Positions 1 to 8,350 of a DNA stretch of 36,274 bases are shown here, piece after piece. Both the position numbers and the translations under genes were made by a program. Source of the DNA: Bacteroidota bacterium (GTDB lineage: Bacteria > Bacteroidota > Bacteroidia > Bacteroidales > JAADGE01); contig JAJRUH010000177.1 in assembly GCA_024277895.1 (NCBI GenBank), positions 1 to 36,274 on the forward strand, written 5' to 3'. The notes beneath the pieces were generated by a model. It made no database searches, was not told the origin of the DNA, and saw only the letters and a program-made list of their open reading frames with translations. Position 1 is the stretch's first letter. Each line of letters starts with the position of its first letter.

Positions 1-100
1 GCATTAGATTTCAAGTTTCTCGTTTGAAGTCGTATATAAATACTGCGAAATAAGAGAAATTTGAAAGATGGTGTGCCTGTGGGCAGCTAAAATATTTTAC

Positions 101-148
101 ACAAGTGCAAGGAAATAGGGTGAAATGAATTAAAAACCTTGCACTTGT
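101..148. repeat. 12-bp inverted repeat upstream of the nap-like genes
   Basis: ACAAGTGCAAGG at 101-112 is the exact reverse complement of CCTTGCACTTGT at 137-148, with a 24-base loop. No T-run follows the right arm, so it is not a standard terminator; it could be an operator or a processed RNA hairpin. Bases 1-285 hold no gene I can support. Reading frames entering from the left edge stop by about base 53, so an upstream gene may end there. Confidence 0.6.
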
Positions 149-285
149 ATATGTAAATAATCTTATAAATAACTGAAACACAAATATATTAGCGTTTTTC
201 AGCAAGCCCTGAATAATATTTTATATCTTTAAGCAAACATTTTAGTTGTTTCTCTTATAATAAATTATTGCTAAATTATTACTCT

Positions 286-1242
286 GTGAATTTTAAATCA
301 TTGTTGTTTGTTTTAATATTTTTCTCAAATAATATTTGGGCAATTTCTCCGAAATATTCCCTGAAAACTAACGGAAATGTTACCGATATGCACTATGAAA
401 CAAAATATTTATATGTTTCAACAGACAACGGCAGTATTCAGGTTTTCAATATTATGTCAAAACACTTGTTAAAAACATATTATTTCCCGAAAATAAAAGA
501 TTTTACGGGCGAAAGTATTATGCCTAAAGTTTTTTCATTTGATAAAATAAAAGACAAAGATATATTAGTTGCAGTTTCCCGAGGTATACACGGTTTCAGT
601 AATGTTTTTTTTATTAAAAACGGAAAATATATCCGAATAATCAGAGATGCCGAAAATAAATTAATGATTAAAAAAATAAGGTTTATATCAGAAAATAAAG
701 TTATTATAGGATTATTAAGTAATGAAATTATTCTTTTTGACATTCTTAATAAAAGAGAAATTTATCGTAGGCAAATCAGTCCCTACACGTTTTCCGATGT
801 TGTTTTAAATAAAAACAAAACAAAACTTATTACTGCAGATGAAAGCGGAATTATTCATATAATAGATGTACAAAGCGGAAATACATTACAAAATCTTTCC
901 GGCAGTAATGTTGATAATGTGTATCAGGTTGATTGTAAGGGAGATGTGATAGTGTGCGGTGGTCAGGACAGGCGATTATCAGTTTATAATTTAAGTACGC
1001 ACAAATCCTATTATATAAACAGCAGTTTTTTAATTTATTGCGTTGGGTTAAGCCCGAGCGGAAATTATGTTGCTTATTCTTGCGATGAGGATAATGACAT
1101 ACAAATTATGAATACAAAAACAAAAGCAAAAATCTCCGTCTTGAAAGGACATAAAAGTACTATAACAAAAATTCTCTTTACAGCTGAAAATAAACTTTTT
1201 ACCGGAGCGGAGGAAAAATTGGTTTATTTTTGGGAAATATAA
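286..1242 (+). CDS. secreted WD40/beta-propeller-like protein of a nitrate reductase cluster
   Basis: The product looks like a periplasmic beta-propeller. A GTG start at 286 gives MNFKSLLFVLIFF...NIWA, a clean Sec signal peptide. The same frame opens at a TTG at 268, so the start is uncertain. Repeating 40-residue blade-like units follow, such as GGQDRRLSVYNL and the last blade, which has GHKSTITKILFTAENKLFTG and ends in VYFWEI, the GH...W spacing of WD40 repeats. It lies 19 bases before napD and is probably cotranscribed with it. WD40-like genes occur in nap clusters of Bacteroidota as far as I recall; a role in assembly or electron-transfer complex formation is inference. No enzymatic motif is visible. 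Confidence 0.8.
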   Translation: MNFKSLLFVLIFFSNNIWAISPKYSLKTNGNVTDMHYETKYLYVSTDNGSIQVFNIMSKHLLKTYYFPKIKDFTGESIMPKVFSFDKIKDKDILVAVSRGIHGFSNVFFIKNGKYIRIIRDAENKLMIKKIRFISENKVIIGLLSNEIILFDILNKREIYRRQISPYTFSDVVLNKNKTKLITADESGIIHIIDVQSGNTLQNLSGSNVDNVYQVDCKGDVIVCGGQDRRLSVYNLSTHKSYYINSSFLIYCVGLSPSGNYVAYSCDEDNDIQIMNTKTKAKISVLKGHKSTITKILFTAENKLFTGAEEKLVYFWEI

Positions 1243-1261
1243 ATTAACATAAAACTTTAAT

Positions 1262-1612
1262 ATGAATTTATCAGGAATATTAGTTCAGACAAAACCGGAA
1301 TATACAGAAAGTGTTATAGCCGAAATAAAAAAGAATGATTGTTGCGAATACCATCTGCACGATGAAAAAGGCAGAATAATTGTTACTATAGAAGGTGAAA
1401 ATACTGAAGAAGAAATTATGAAACTGAAAATTTTAAAATCTTTTAAAAATATTATTTCTGCCGATATGATGTATGCATACAGTGAAGATGAATTAGATCA
1501 ATTAAGGGAAAGTTTGGATAAAAATAATGAACTTCCCGAATGGTTAAACAATCCTGATGCAAAAGTTGAAGATATCCGATATAACGGTGATTTAACTAAA
1601 AAAATGTTTTAA
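1262..1612 (+). CDS. napD: NapD-family periplasmic nitrate reductase chaperone
   Basis: NapD is a small cytoplasmic chaperone that binds the twin-arginine signal peptide of the nitrate reductase NapA during molybdopterin cofactor insertion. The first 80 residues have the family's ferredoxin-like pattern: MNLSGILVQTKPEY at the N-terminus, a central HDEKGRIIVTIEGE strand, and a closing strand KNIISADMMYAYSEDE. NapD proteins are normally about 80-110 residues; the 116 here include an acidic tail (ELPEWLNNPDAKVEDIRY) of unknown role. There is no signal peptide, as expected. napA is not in the window, so this is probably the tail of a nap operon that starts upstream. A WD40-like gene precedes it by 19 bases. 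Confidence 0.8.
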   Translation: MNLSGILVQTKPEYTESVIAEIKKNDCCEYHLHDEKGRIIVTIEGENTEEEIMKLKILKSFKNIISADMMYAYSEDELDQLRESLDKNNELPEWLNNPDAKVEDIRYNGDLTKKMF

Positions 1613-1706
1613 TGAAAGATGCTTAAATCTAATGTTCTCTGTAATAAAATAAAAGATATTTGCATTTTAAATTCAATAATAATTATTAATATATAAAAAT
1701 CTGAAA

Positions 1707-3110
1707 ATGAAACATTTAAACTTATTGCTTGTATTAACATTTACGTTTTTCTTCAGCAGTGTTATTTTTGCACAAGAAGAAAAAAAGGAAGAAAAAAAAA
1801 GTGAACTGACTGTAAAAGCCGAGTTTCGCCCGAGAACAGAATATATGCACGGGTATAAATCTCCGGTTCTTGTGTATTCTGTACCTAATGAATATAAATA
1901 TTCGGCTAAATTGTTTACGAGCCAAAGAACACGGCTGGGAATAAATTATAAATACGACAAAATTAAATTCGGTATGCAATTTCAGGACGTAAGAATTTGG
2001 GGAAGCGAAAAACAACTTATTGCTAATGATAATAACGATGTCTATTTACATCAAGCGTGGGGTGAAATAAATATTACACCGAAATTTTCATTAAAAGCAG
2101 GTCGTATGGAGTTAAATTATGATGATCAAAGAATTCTCGGCGGTGTAAATTGGACACAACAAGCACGATCTCACGATTTGGCTCTTTTTAAATATGAAGG
2201 TATCGTAAAAGTACATCTCGGAATTGCATTTCACGGCGGTCCTTTTACCGGAAATGATGCCTATAAAGCAATGCAGTTTTTATGGGTAAACGGGAAAGTT
2301 GCCGATTTCGGTTACAGTATTTTAGCTCTTAACAACGGTGTTACAGAAAGGGGTTATTGGGGTCCTGTTGTACAAGTTACAGAAAAAAATGCTTACAGTC
2401 AAATTCTCGGAGGCAGATTTACTTATAAAACAGGAAATTTAAGTTTAGCATTAAATTCATATTATCAAACCGGGAAAAAAGCAGCAGATTGGGTTGACCC
2501 TAAAAGTTTACCTGCCGGTATTACTCCCGCCGATTTAGGCTTAAAAGAAAAATCCGGACAAGGGCAAAAGATTGCTGCTTATAATTTTGCAATTGACGCA
2601 ATGTATAAAATTTCTGAAGAGTTTAAAGCCGGACTCGGATATGAAATGCTTTCGGGAAATGATTTAAGCAATGTAAACAGAACTGATGAAAATGCTTTTA
2701 CACCTTTATACGGAACAAACCATAAATTTAACGGTTGGATGGATTATTTTTATGTGGGAAATCACAGCAGTAGTGTAGGGCTGCAGGATTTCAATCTGAA
2801 ACTTTTATATAAAAAAGGTGCTTTTTTTGCCAAACTTATTCCTCATTACTTTATGCCTGCCGGAAAAGGAACTTATACCGATGTAAATGCTGTAACTCAT
2901 AACATAGGAGCACTCGGAACAGAAGTAGATTTATGGGCGGGTTATCACATTGTTCCGAAAATTGCAAGTATTCAATTCGGGTATTCGCAAATGTTTGCTA
3001 CAGAGAGTATGTACGGTCTTAAAGGTATTGTTCCTACATCCGATAACGGAATAGGAAATAATAATTGGGCTTGGATTATGATTGATATAAAATTGAATCG
3101 AAAATTTTAA
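1707..3110 (+). CDS. outer-membrane beta-barrel porin, alginate-export-like
   Basis: A 467-residue outer-membrane protein. Residues 1-22 form a signal peptide ending FFFSSVIFAQ, followed by a Lys/Glu-rich linker (EEKKEEKKSE). The rest is alternating aromatic/polar strands typical of a 16-18 strand barrel, and it ends in IDIKLNRKF with the terminal Phe used by the BAM insertion machinery. Segments RTRLGINYKYDKIKFGMQFQDVR and HQAWGEINITPKFSLKAGRMEL resemble the alginate-export (AlgE-type) domain. It sits between napD and the octaheme cytochrome gene (43 bases before the latter), so diffusion of nitrate, nitrite or other small solutes to the periplasmic enzymes is a reasonable inference. Substrate cannot be read from the sequence. 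Confidence 0.8.
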   Translation: MKHLNLLLVLTFTFFFSSVIFAQEEKKEEKKSELTVKAEFRPRTEYMHGYKSPVLVYSVPNEYKYSAKLFTSQRTRLGINYKYDKIKFGMQFQDVRIWGSEKQLIANDNNDVYLHQAWGEINITPKFSLKAGRMELNYDDQRILGGVNWTQQARSHDLALFKYEGIVKVHLGIAFHGGPFTGNDAYKAMQFLWVNGKVADFGYSILALNNGVTERGYWGPVVQVTEKNAYSQILGGRFTYKTGNLSLALNSYYQTGKKAADWVDPKSLPAGITPADLGLKEKSGQGQKIAAYNFAIDAMYKISEEFKAGLGYEMLSGNDLSNVNRTDENAFTPLYGTNHKFNGWMDYFYVGNHSSSVGLQDFNLKLLYKKGAFFAKLIPHYFMPAGKGTYTDVNAVTHNIGALGTEVDLWAGYHIVPKIASIQFGYSQMFATESMYGLKGIVPTSDNGIGNNNWAWIMIDIKLNRKF

Positions 3111-3153
3111 ATCACTAAACTTATATAGTTTTTACCAATTTAAATTAATAATT

Positions 3154-4644
3154 ATGTCAAATTTCTTAAATTCTAAAATATTAGTAATAGTTACTTTGAG
3201 TTTATTTTTTTTCGGAACCTTTTTATTCTCTCGTAATAATGAGAATACCTTTTCATACAAAGAAACAATTTCGGAATATAAACCCAAAATAGACGGAAAT
3301 ACTGAAAAATGTATTTCATGCCATGAAAAAGAAGGAAACGGAAGATCAATTGTTGAAAACTGGAAAAAAAGTCTTCACGGTGAATTAGGAATCGGATGTA
3401 TTGAATGTCACGAAGCAGATAAAAATGATGCAGATGCATTTGAACATGAAGGTTTTACAATTGCAACTATTGTAACTCCGAATGATTGTGCAAAGTGTCA
3501 CCCAAGCGAATCCAAAGAATTCCAAAACAGCCATCATGCCGATGCAGGTATGATTATGGGTTCTCTTGATAATGTACTTGCAGAAGTTGTTGAAGGTAAT
3601 ATTGCTTTTAATAACGGTTCTAACCCGGCAGCAGTAGCAGGTTGTCATCAATGCCACGGATCCAAAGTCGAACTTTTGAAAGACAAATTCGGGAAAGTGA
3701 TAAAAAATAAAGCAGGCGTTATTCAATACGATCCGAAAACTTGGCCGAATACGGGTATCGGACGCATTAATCTGGACGGCTCAAAAGGATCTTGTTCTGC
3801 TTGTCATTCGCGACACGATTTCAGCCGAGAGTTAGCTCGTAATCCTGAAAATTGCGGAAAGTGCCATCAAGGACCTGACCACCCTCAATATGAAATCTAT
3901 AAACTTTCTAAACATGGTATTGCATTTGAAGCACATAAAGATGAAATGAATCTTAAATCATTAGAATGGGTTGTCGGAAGAGATTATACGGCAGCACCGA
4001 CTTGTGCAACATGTCATATGAGTGCAACCCCGAATATGCCCGTTACTCATGAAGTTGGTTCAAGAATTAGTTGGACATTAAGACCAAAAGTTTCTGAAAA
4101 ATTAAATGAAAATGGTATGTCGTGGGAAGTTCGAAGATCAAATATGAAAAATGTTTGTAAAGAATGTCATGAAAACAGTGTTATTGAGGGTCATTACACT
4201 CAATTTGATAATGAAGTTTATCTTTATAATGAAAAATTCGGTAAGCCGGCATTAAAAATAATGAAACTTCTTAAAAGTGAGAAACTTATAACTCCTGTTG
4301 CTTTTGATGAAAAAATTGAATGGTCCTATTTCTATTTGTGGCATCATGAGGGGAGACGGGCAAGGCACGGTGCTTCAATGATGGCACCGGATTATACTCA
4401 ATGGCACGGAAATTTTGAAGTTGCCCAAAGATGGTATACTGAAATGGTACCGGAAATCAGAGATATTATTGCAAAAGCAAAAATAGAAGGAAAAACTGCA
4501 AGTGCTGATAAAGTTGAAAAAGAATTAAATAAAATATTAAACAGTGATATGCACAAATGGTATCTCGGGAAAATGAATCCCGAAGAAAATGAAAAACGAA
4601 AAAATGCTGCAAAAGAATTCAGAAAAAGATATTCCAATAATTAA
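3154..4644 (+). CDS. octaheme c-type cytochrome of the hydroxylamine oxidoreductase (HAO) family
   Basis: Eight CXXCH heme sites are present: CISCH 53, CIECH 82, CAKCH 112, CHQCH 164, CSACH 214, CGKCH 234, CATCH 284 and CKECH 335. Their order and spacing follow HAO-type octaheme proteins. The N-terminus has an uncleaved-looking signal/anchor (residues 8-26). The C-terminal region has WHHEGRRARHGA (397-408) and DYTQWHG (413-419), typical of the non-nitrifier branch. In aerobic ammonia oxidisers a tyrosine in the corresponding stretch cross-links to heme 4; I cannot decide from sequence alone whether Tyr414 does so. Proteins of this branch include nitrite-to-ammonium reductases (epsilon-HAO), which would fit the napD neighbour, so reductive activity is the likeliest inference. 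No NapC/NrfH-type quinol dehydrogenase is encoded nearby within the window. Confidence 0.88.
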   Translation: MSNFLNSKILVIVTLSLFFFGTFLFSRNNENTFSYKETISEYKPKIDGNTEKCISCHEKEGNGRSIVENWKKSLHGELGIGCIECHEADKNDADAFEHEGFTIATIVTPNDCAKCHPSESKEFQNSHHADAGMIMGSLDNVLAEVVEGNIAFNNGSNPAAVAGCHQCHGSKVELLKDKFGKVIKNKAGVIQYDPKTWPNTGIGRINLDGSKGSCSACHSRHDFSRELARNPENCGKCHQGPDHPQYEIYKLSKHGIAFEAHKDEMNLKSLEWVVGRDYTAAPTCATCHMSATPNMPVTHEVGSRISWTLRPKVSEKLNENGMSWEVRRSNMKNVCKECHENSVIEGHYTQFDNEVYLYNEKFGKPALKIMKLLKSEKLITPVAFDEKIEWSYFYLWHHEGRRARHGASMMAPDYTQWHGNFEVAQRWYTEMVPEIRDIIAKAKIEGKTASADKVEKELNKILNSDMHKWYLGKMNPEENEKRKNAAKEFRKRYSNN

Positions 4645-4680
4645 GATCTGATAAAAAACCAAAGTGTTGAAGAATAATAA

Positions 4681-4713
4681 AAACCGGACTGCTGTTTTTC
4701 GTCCGGTTTTTTA
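4681..4713. terminator. bidirectional rho-independent terminator
   Basis: AAACCGGAC (4681-4689) and GTCCGGTTT (4701-4709) form a nine-base-pair stem with an 11-base loop. T-runs lie on both sides (TTTTTT on plus, AAAAA before the stem giving T on minus). It lies between the convergent cytochrome and deacetylase genes and overlaps the deacetylase stop codon. Confidence 0.85.
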
Positions 4714-5547
4714 TCGTTTCACCATATTTTTTTTAATCATATACCGCAAAAGTTCCGTTTTTATGTGTCTTTTTGCTGATAATCCGTATTTTTCAACAGG
4801 TATTCTTTGAATATTTTTCTCAAAAATATCTTTTTTTATGCCTGCAGTTCCGAAAGTATAATCGACAATACTTTTTTCAAAAACGGTTTTAAAATAACTA
4901 TCCGAAACCCCGTTGTCGGTAAAAGGAAAAGCAAATAATTTCTGTTTTTCTCCGAAATTCTTAAAAATAAAATTAATACTCTCTTTTGTTTGTTTTATCT
5001 GTTCCTGTTCCGGAATATCGGAAAACAGCGGATGGTTTATACTGTGAGCCCCTATGCGGAAACCTTCGTTAATAAGTTCAAAAATTTGATTACTCGTAAG
5101 ATAAGGTTTTTTATTTTTCAGATATTCTTTAAAGTCAATTTCCGGATTTTTTTGTTTTAAACTCAAAATGTAATTTTTGAACATATCTCTGTTATCAACA
5201 AAAGCCGAATTTATAAAAAATATTGCCGAAATCTTTCGTTTTAGTAAAATCGGAGCAATTGTGTCGTAAACTTCCGACAATCCGTCGTCGAACGATAAAA
5301 CAAATTGCGGACTGTTATCTTTAACCGGAAATACCGAAGCCGAAAAATATTTTTGCAAAAAATCAAGGTCTTTTTCAAATTGTTTAACGGTTCTTATCGG
5401 ATATAAATGCTTGATATGTGCCGGCGGTTTATCGCTTACGATGTGGTAAAACGGATAAATTGTCTTAATTCCCGAAAGTTTTAACAACAACTTTGTCGGA
5501 ATAAAATTTATAAAGATTGACAATATTTTAAAGATTGATTTTTTCAA
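4711..5547 (-). CDS. polysaccharide deacetylase family protein (NodB-like)
   Basis: A carbohydrate esterase 4-type enzyme expected to remove acetyl groups from amino-sugar polymers. The NodB motifs are visible: LSFDDG at 84-89 supplies the base and metal-binding aspartates, GAHSINHP at 166-173 supplies the two metal histidines, and FAFPFTDNG at 205-213 stands for motif 3. The N-terminus (KKSIFKILSIFINFIPTKLLLKL) is a membrane-proximal hydrophobic helix common in Bacteroidota homologues. The start codon is TTG at 5547; no in-frame ATG lies near enough, and the N-terminus matches the family. It follows the beta-barrel gene by only four bases and is probably cotranscribed. Substrate (peptidoglycan, capsule or exopolysaccharide) is unknown. 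Confidence 0.85.
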   Translation of the reverse strand: MKKSIFKILSIFINFIPTKLLLKLSGIKTIYPFYHIVSDKPPAHIKHLYPIRTVKQFEKDLDFLQKYFSASVFPVKDNSPQFVLSFDDGLSEVYDTIAPILLKRKISAIFFINSAFVDNRDMFKNYILSLKQKNPEIDFKEYLKNKKPYLTSNQIFELINEGFRIGAHSINHPLFSDIPEQEQIKQTKESINFIFKNFGEKQKLFAFPFTDNGVSDSYFKTVFEKSIVDYTFGTAGIKKDIFEKNIQRIPVEKYGLSAKRHIKTELLRYMIKKNMVKR

Positions 5548-5551
5548 AACT

Positions 5552-6199
5552 TCACTTAAATTTATAACTCAGTCCGGCACAGATTTTTATCTGCGGTGCA
5601 TAAATATCAAAAAAACTTAATAAACAACCGGTTTGGCGTGAACCCTCGAAAATATAACCTGTTGATAATTTAAAATTGAAAGATGTATGCGGAATAAATG
5701 TTTTTTTTATTTGAAACAGAAAATCGTTTGTATATCCGTATTTAAAGAATTTTGTATAACGCCGGTAGTTTTTTTCAATTGTATTTTCTGTTTCTCCGGT
5801 TTCATAATTGTATTCGTCTCTCTCTTCGTGAACAGATATATTCCCTAAAATATAATATACCGAAGGACGACTTCCGAGTAAAAAATTAACTTTTTCGGTT
5901 TCTGCCAAAGTAAGAAAAAAGCTAATTCCTAAATTTGTCATATTTAATTTAGGTTTATTGTAATAAATATATCCGCCGGGTCCTATAAATGAATATGTAG
6001 TATAAGGACTTGTAATATATTGATAATCTGAAGAAACAGATATTGAAAACACATTATTGATTTTTTGAATGTAATTAATCGTTATTCCAGGACGGGCATC
6101 ATACATTAAATCCGCTTGATAAAATCCTGATATTCCGATTTCTTGCGATTCCCCTTTTAATGTAAGAATTACAAATAATATTAATATATACTTTTTCAT
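5552..6199 (-). CDS. predicted outer-membrane beta-barrel protein, function unknown
   Basis: I do not recognise a named family. From the ATG at 6199 the protein is 215 residues. It has a signal peptide MKKYILILFVILTLKGES followed by alternating hydrophobic/aromatic strands and a C-terminus LSYKFK, consistent with an 8-10 strand barrel. An upstream in-frame TTG at 6217 only adds six residues before the signal peptide, so ATG is preferred. A charged loop (EERDEYNYETGETENTIEKN) could be extracellular. Its 5' side faces the 205-base heptamer array, whose last units come within about 35 bases of the start codon. Its 3' side is four bases from the deacetylase gene, suggesting cell-envelope function for the pair. 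Confidence 0.7.
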   Translation of the reverse strand: MKKYILILFVILTLKGESQEIGISGFYQADLMYDARPGITINYIQKINNVFSISVSSDYQYITSPYTTYSFIGPGGYIYYNKPKLNMTNLGISFFLTLAETEKVNFLLGSRPSVYYILGNISVHEERDEYNYETGETENTIEKNYRRYTKFFKYGYTNDFLFQIKKTFIPHTSFNFKLSTGYIFEGSRQTGCLLSFFDIYAPQIKICAGLSYKFK

Positions 6200-6231
6200 A
6201 ACTTTATAAACTTTCAACTTTTCACTTTATA

Positions 6232-6436
6232 CTAACTCCTAACTCCTAACTCCTAACTCCTAACTCCTAACTCCTAACTCCTAACTCCTAACTCCTAACT
6301 CCTAACTCCTAACCCCTAACTCCTAACTCCTAACTCCTAACTCCTAACTCCTAATCCCTAACTCCTAATCCCTAACCCCTAACTCCTAGCACCTAACCCC
6401 TAACTCCTAACTCCTAGCACCTAACCACTAACCCCT
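6232..6436 (-). repeat. heptamer tandem array, unit TAACTCC (GGAGTTA on the minus strand)
   Basis: About 29 copies of a 7-base unit. Copies from 6232 to about 6310 are essentially perfect TAACTCC. From 6311 on variants appear: TAACCCC, TAATCCC, TAGCACC and TAACCAC. On the coding (minus) strand this is GG followed by five bases, repeated. The rlmN stop codon TAG (6430-6428) is made by the first unit of the array, and the array fills nearly all the gap to the next gene. Seven is not a multiple of three, so copy-number change would shift any reading frame. Confidence 0.97.
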
Positions 6437-7456
6437 GCTATCCTTCATCTCCTTTGTCGATAATAAACCGCAAGCCGCATCAATATCCTGCCCGCGCGAA
6501 GCCCTTATTGTTGCAGTAATACCCTTTTCGTTCAGGCGGTCTCGAAATTTTTCCAAAGTTTTGTAATCCGTTCCTTTTAAATCAGTTTCCGGAATTTCGT
6601 GAAAACGAATTAAATTTACCCTTGCCCAAAAACCTTTTACCAATCTTGCCAATTCGTCGGCGTGCTTCATACTGTCGTTAAAATTCTTAAAAACAATATA
6701 TTCAAACGAAATTCGGCGTTGTCTTCCGAAGTCGTGATTTCTTACGATTTTTAAGATTTCACTAATCGGGTTTGTTTTTTGAATAGGCATAATTTTTAAC
6801 CTTTCTGTTTCAAAAGGTGTATGAATACTTATTGCCAAATTGCATTTGCTTTCATTTAAAAAGCGTTTTATTCCGGATATTATTCCGTTTGTAGAAACAG
6901 TAATTCGTTTCGGACTCCAAGCAAACCCCCAATCTGCCGTAAGTATTTCGGTGCTTTTCAGAACTTCGTCAATATTGTCGAACGGCTCGCCCATTCCCAT
7001 ATAAACTATATTTGTTAAAGTTTCAAATTCGGGCAGACTTTTTATCTGATTTAGAATTTCATTTGCCGATAAATGGGCTTGAAAACCTTGCTTCCCGGTC
7101 ATACAAAAGTCGCAGGCAAATTTACAGCCGGCTTGCGACGATACACATAAAGTTGCCCTGTCGTCGGTAGGGATATATGCTGCTTCAATATAGTTTTTCC
7201 CTGTTTTGAATAAGTATTTTTTTGTTCCGTCGGTTGAGGTTTGTACCGAAACCGGATTTTTTAAACCTACGTCAAATTTTTCCTTTAAAGTTTCTCTCGC
7301 TTTTTTCGACAAATTGCTCATTTCGTCAATGGTCTGTATATTTTTTTTATACAACCAATCGGCAATTTGTTTAGAAGCAAAAGACGGCAAATTATTTTCC
7401 GTTACTATTATTTTCAGTTCGTTTAATGTTTTGCCGAATAAGTGTTCTTTTATCAT
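6428..7456 (-). CDS. rlmN: dual-specificity RNA methyltransferase RlmN (23S rRNA A2503 / tRNA A37)
   Basis: A radical-SAM enzyme that methylates C2 of adenine 2503 in 23S rRNA and of A37 in some tRNAs. The radical-SAM cluster motif CKFACDFC has cysteines 111, 115 and 118. GMGEP at 154-158 binds SAM. Cys329 in RGQDIDAACG corresponds to the cysteine that resolves the protein-RNA adduct. The length, 342 residues, is normal. A well-formed Bacteroidota promoter lies directly upstream (7476-7505), giving a leader of roughly 15 bases before the ATG. The last residues, EMKDSRG, are followed by a TAG that belongs to the adjacent heptamer array, so the native C-terminus may have been set by repeat expansion. 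Confidence 0.97.
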   Translation of the reverse strand: MIKEHLFGKTLNELKIIVTENNLPSFASKQIADWLYKKNIQTIDEMSNLSKKARETLKEKFDVGLKNPVSVQTSTDGTKKYLFKTGKNYIEAAYIPTDDRATLCVSSQAGCKFACDFCMTGKQGFQAHLSANEILNQIKSLPEFETLTNIVYMGMGEPFDNIDEVLKSTEILTADWGFAWSPKRITVSTNGIISGIKRFLNESKCNLAISIHTPFETERLKIMPIQKTNPISEILKIVRNHDFGRQRRISFEYIVFKNFNDSMKHADELARLVKGFWARVNLIRFHEIPETDLKGTDYKTLEKFRDRLNEKGITATIRASRGQDIDAACGLLSTKEMKDSRG

Positions 7457-7475
7457 AAATTCAATTTTCAGGAAT

Positions 7476-7505
7476 CAAAAATAATTGTAATTTTGTAATC
7501 CGCAA
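7476..7505 (-). promoter_or_regulatory. rlmN promoter (TTG-N19-TATTTTTG)
   Basis: On the minus strand TTG (7505-7503) is followed after 19 bases by TATTTTTG (7483-7476). This matches the Bacteroidota -33/-7 consensus TTTG/TAnnTTTG with the usual spacing. Only four bases separate this -7 box from the divergent yebC box. Confidence 0.7.
7488..7495 (+). promoter_or_regulatory. -7 box of the yebC promoter
   Basis: TAATTTTG fits TAnnTTTG and lies 30 bases before the yebC ATG. No clear TTG was found at the -33 position, so this is a half-match. Confidence 0.55.
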
Positions 7506-7525
7506 TTTAAAATAAAATTAAAAAT

Positions 7526-8281
7526 ATGTCAGGACACAGTAAATGGTCAACCATAAAGCATAAAAAAGGTGCAAAAGATGCCAAAAGAGCTAAAATTTTT
7601 ACCAGATTAATTAAAGAATTAACCGTTGCCGTGAAAGAAGGCGGAGGTCCCGATCCGGAATTTAATCCCAGATTAAGATTGGCAATATCAAATGCCAAAG
7701 GAGCTAATATGCCGAAAGATAATATAGAAAGAGCTATTAAAAAAGCAGATTCCGAAGGTTCGAATCTTCAGGAATATACTTTTGAAGGAACGGGGCAGGG
7801 CGGTGCAGCTATTTTTGTAGAATGTTTGTCGGATAATAATCAAAGAACCGTAAGTGACGTAAGGCATGTATTCAGTAAATACGGCGGTGAACTCGGAAAA
7901 AACGGCTCTTTAAGTTATATTTTTGAAAGAAAAGGCATATTTGTTATTCCCGATACGGGTTTTGACCCCGAAGAGCTTGAACTTGAACTTATAGATGCAG
8001 GTTTGGAAGAAATGGAAAAAAACGAGGAAGAAAAATATGTTCTTACCGTTGATATGAAAGATTTCGGGAATATGCAGAAAAAATTGGAAGAATTAAAAAT
8101 TGAAGCCGAAAATGCCGAATTACAAAGAATTCCTAAAATGTATAAAAGATTAGACCCCGAAACAGCATTAAAAGCTCTGAATATTGTTGAAAAACTTGAA
8201 GAATTAGATGATGTTCAAAATGTGTATCACGATATTGAACTAACCGACGAAGTTGCTGAAGCAATAGAAGAACAGGAATAA
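7526..8281 (+). CDS. yebC: YebC/PmpR family translation or transcription factor
   Basis: A cytoplasmic DUF28 protein of 251 residues. It opens with the family signature MSGHSKWSTIKHKKGAKDAKRAK. The central block ISNAKGANMPKDNIERAIKKA and the third-domain stretch TFEGTGQGGAAIFVECLSDNNQRT are also diagnostic. Family members have been described as transcriptional regulators and, more recently, as ribosome-associated factors that relieve stalling; the role here cannot be told apart. The length is normal, with an acidic C-terminus. It is transcribed divergently from rlmN across a 69-base gap and ends at a strong hairpin (8310-8350), so it is probably monocistronic. Confidence 0.95.
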   Translation: MSGHSKWSTIKHKKGAKDAKRAKIFTRLIKELTVAVKEGGGPDPEFNPRLRLAISNAKGANMPKDNIERAIKKADSEGSNLQEYTFEGTGQGGAAIFVECLSDNNQRTVSDVRHVFSKYGGELGKNGSLSYIFERKGIFVIPDTGFDPEELELELIDAGLEEMEKNEEEKYVLTVDMKDFGNMQKKLEELKIEAENAELQRIPKMYKRLDPETALKALNIVEKLEELDDVQNVYHDIELTDEVAEAIEEQE

Positions 8282-8309
8282 GGGGAGTTGAAATATATGA
8301 GTTTAAAGG

Positions 8310-8350
8310 TTAAAAAGTCGGAATTTTATTATAAAATTCCGACTTTTTAA
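8310..8350 (+). terminator. yebC terminator hairpin
   Basis: A perfect 20-base inverted repeat: the arm 8310-8329 (core AAAAAGTCGGAATTTTAT) pairs with 8331-8350. The GTCGGAAT/ATTCCGAC core is followed by TTTTT, the layout of an intrinsic terminator. Confidence 0.85.
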
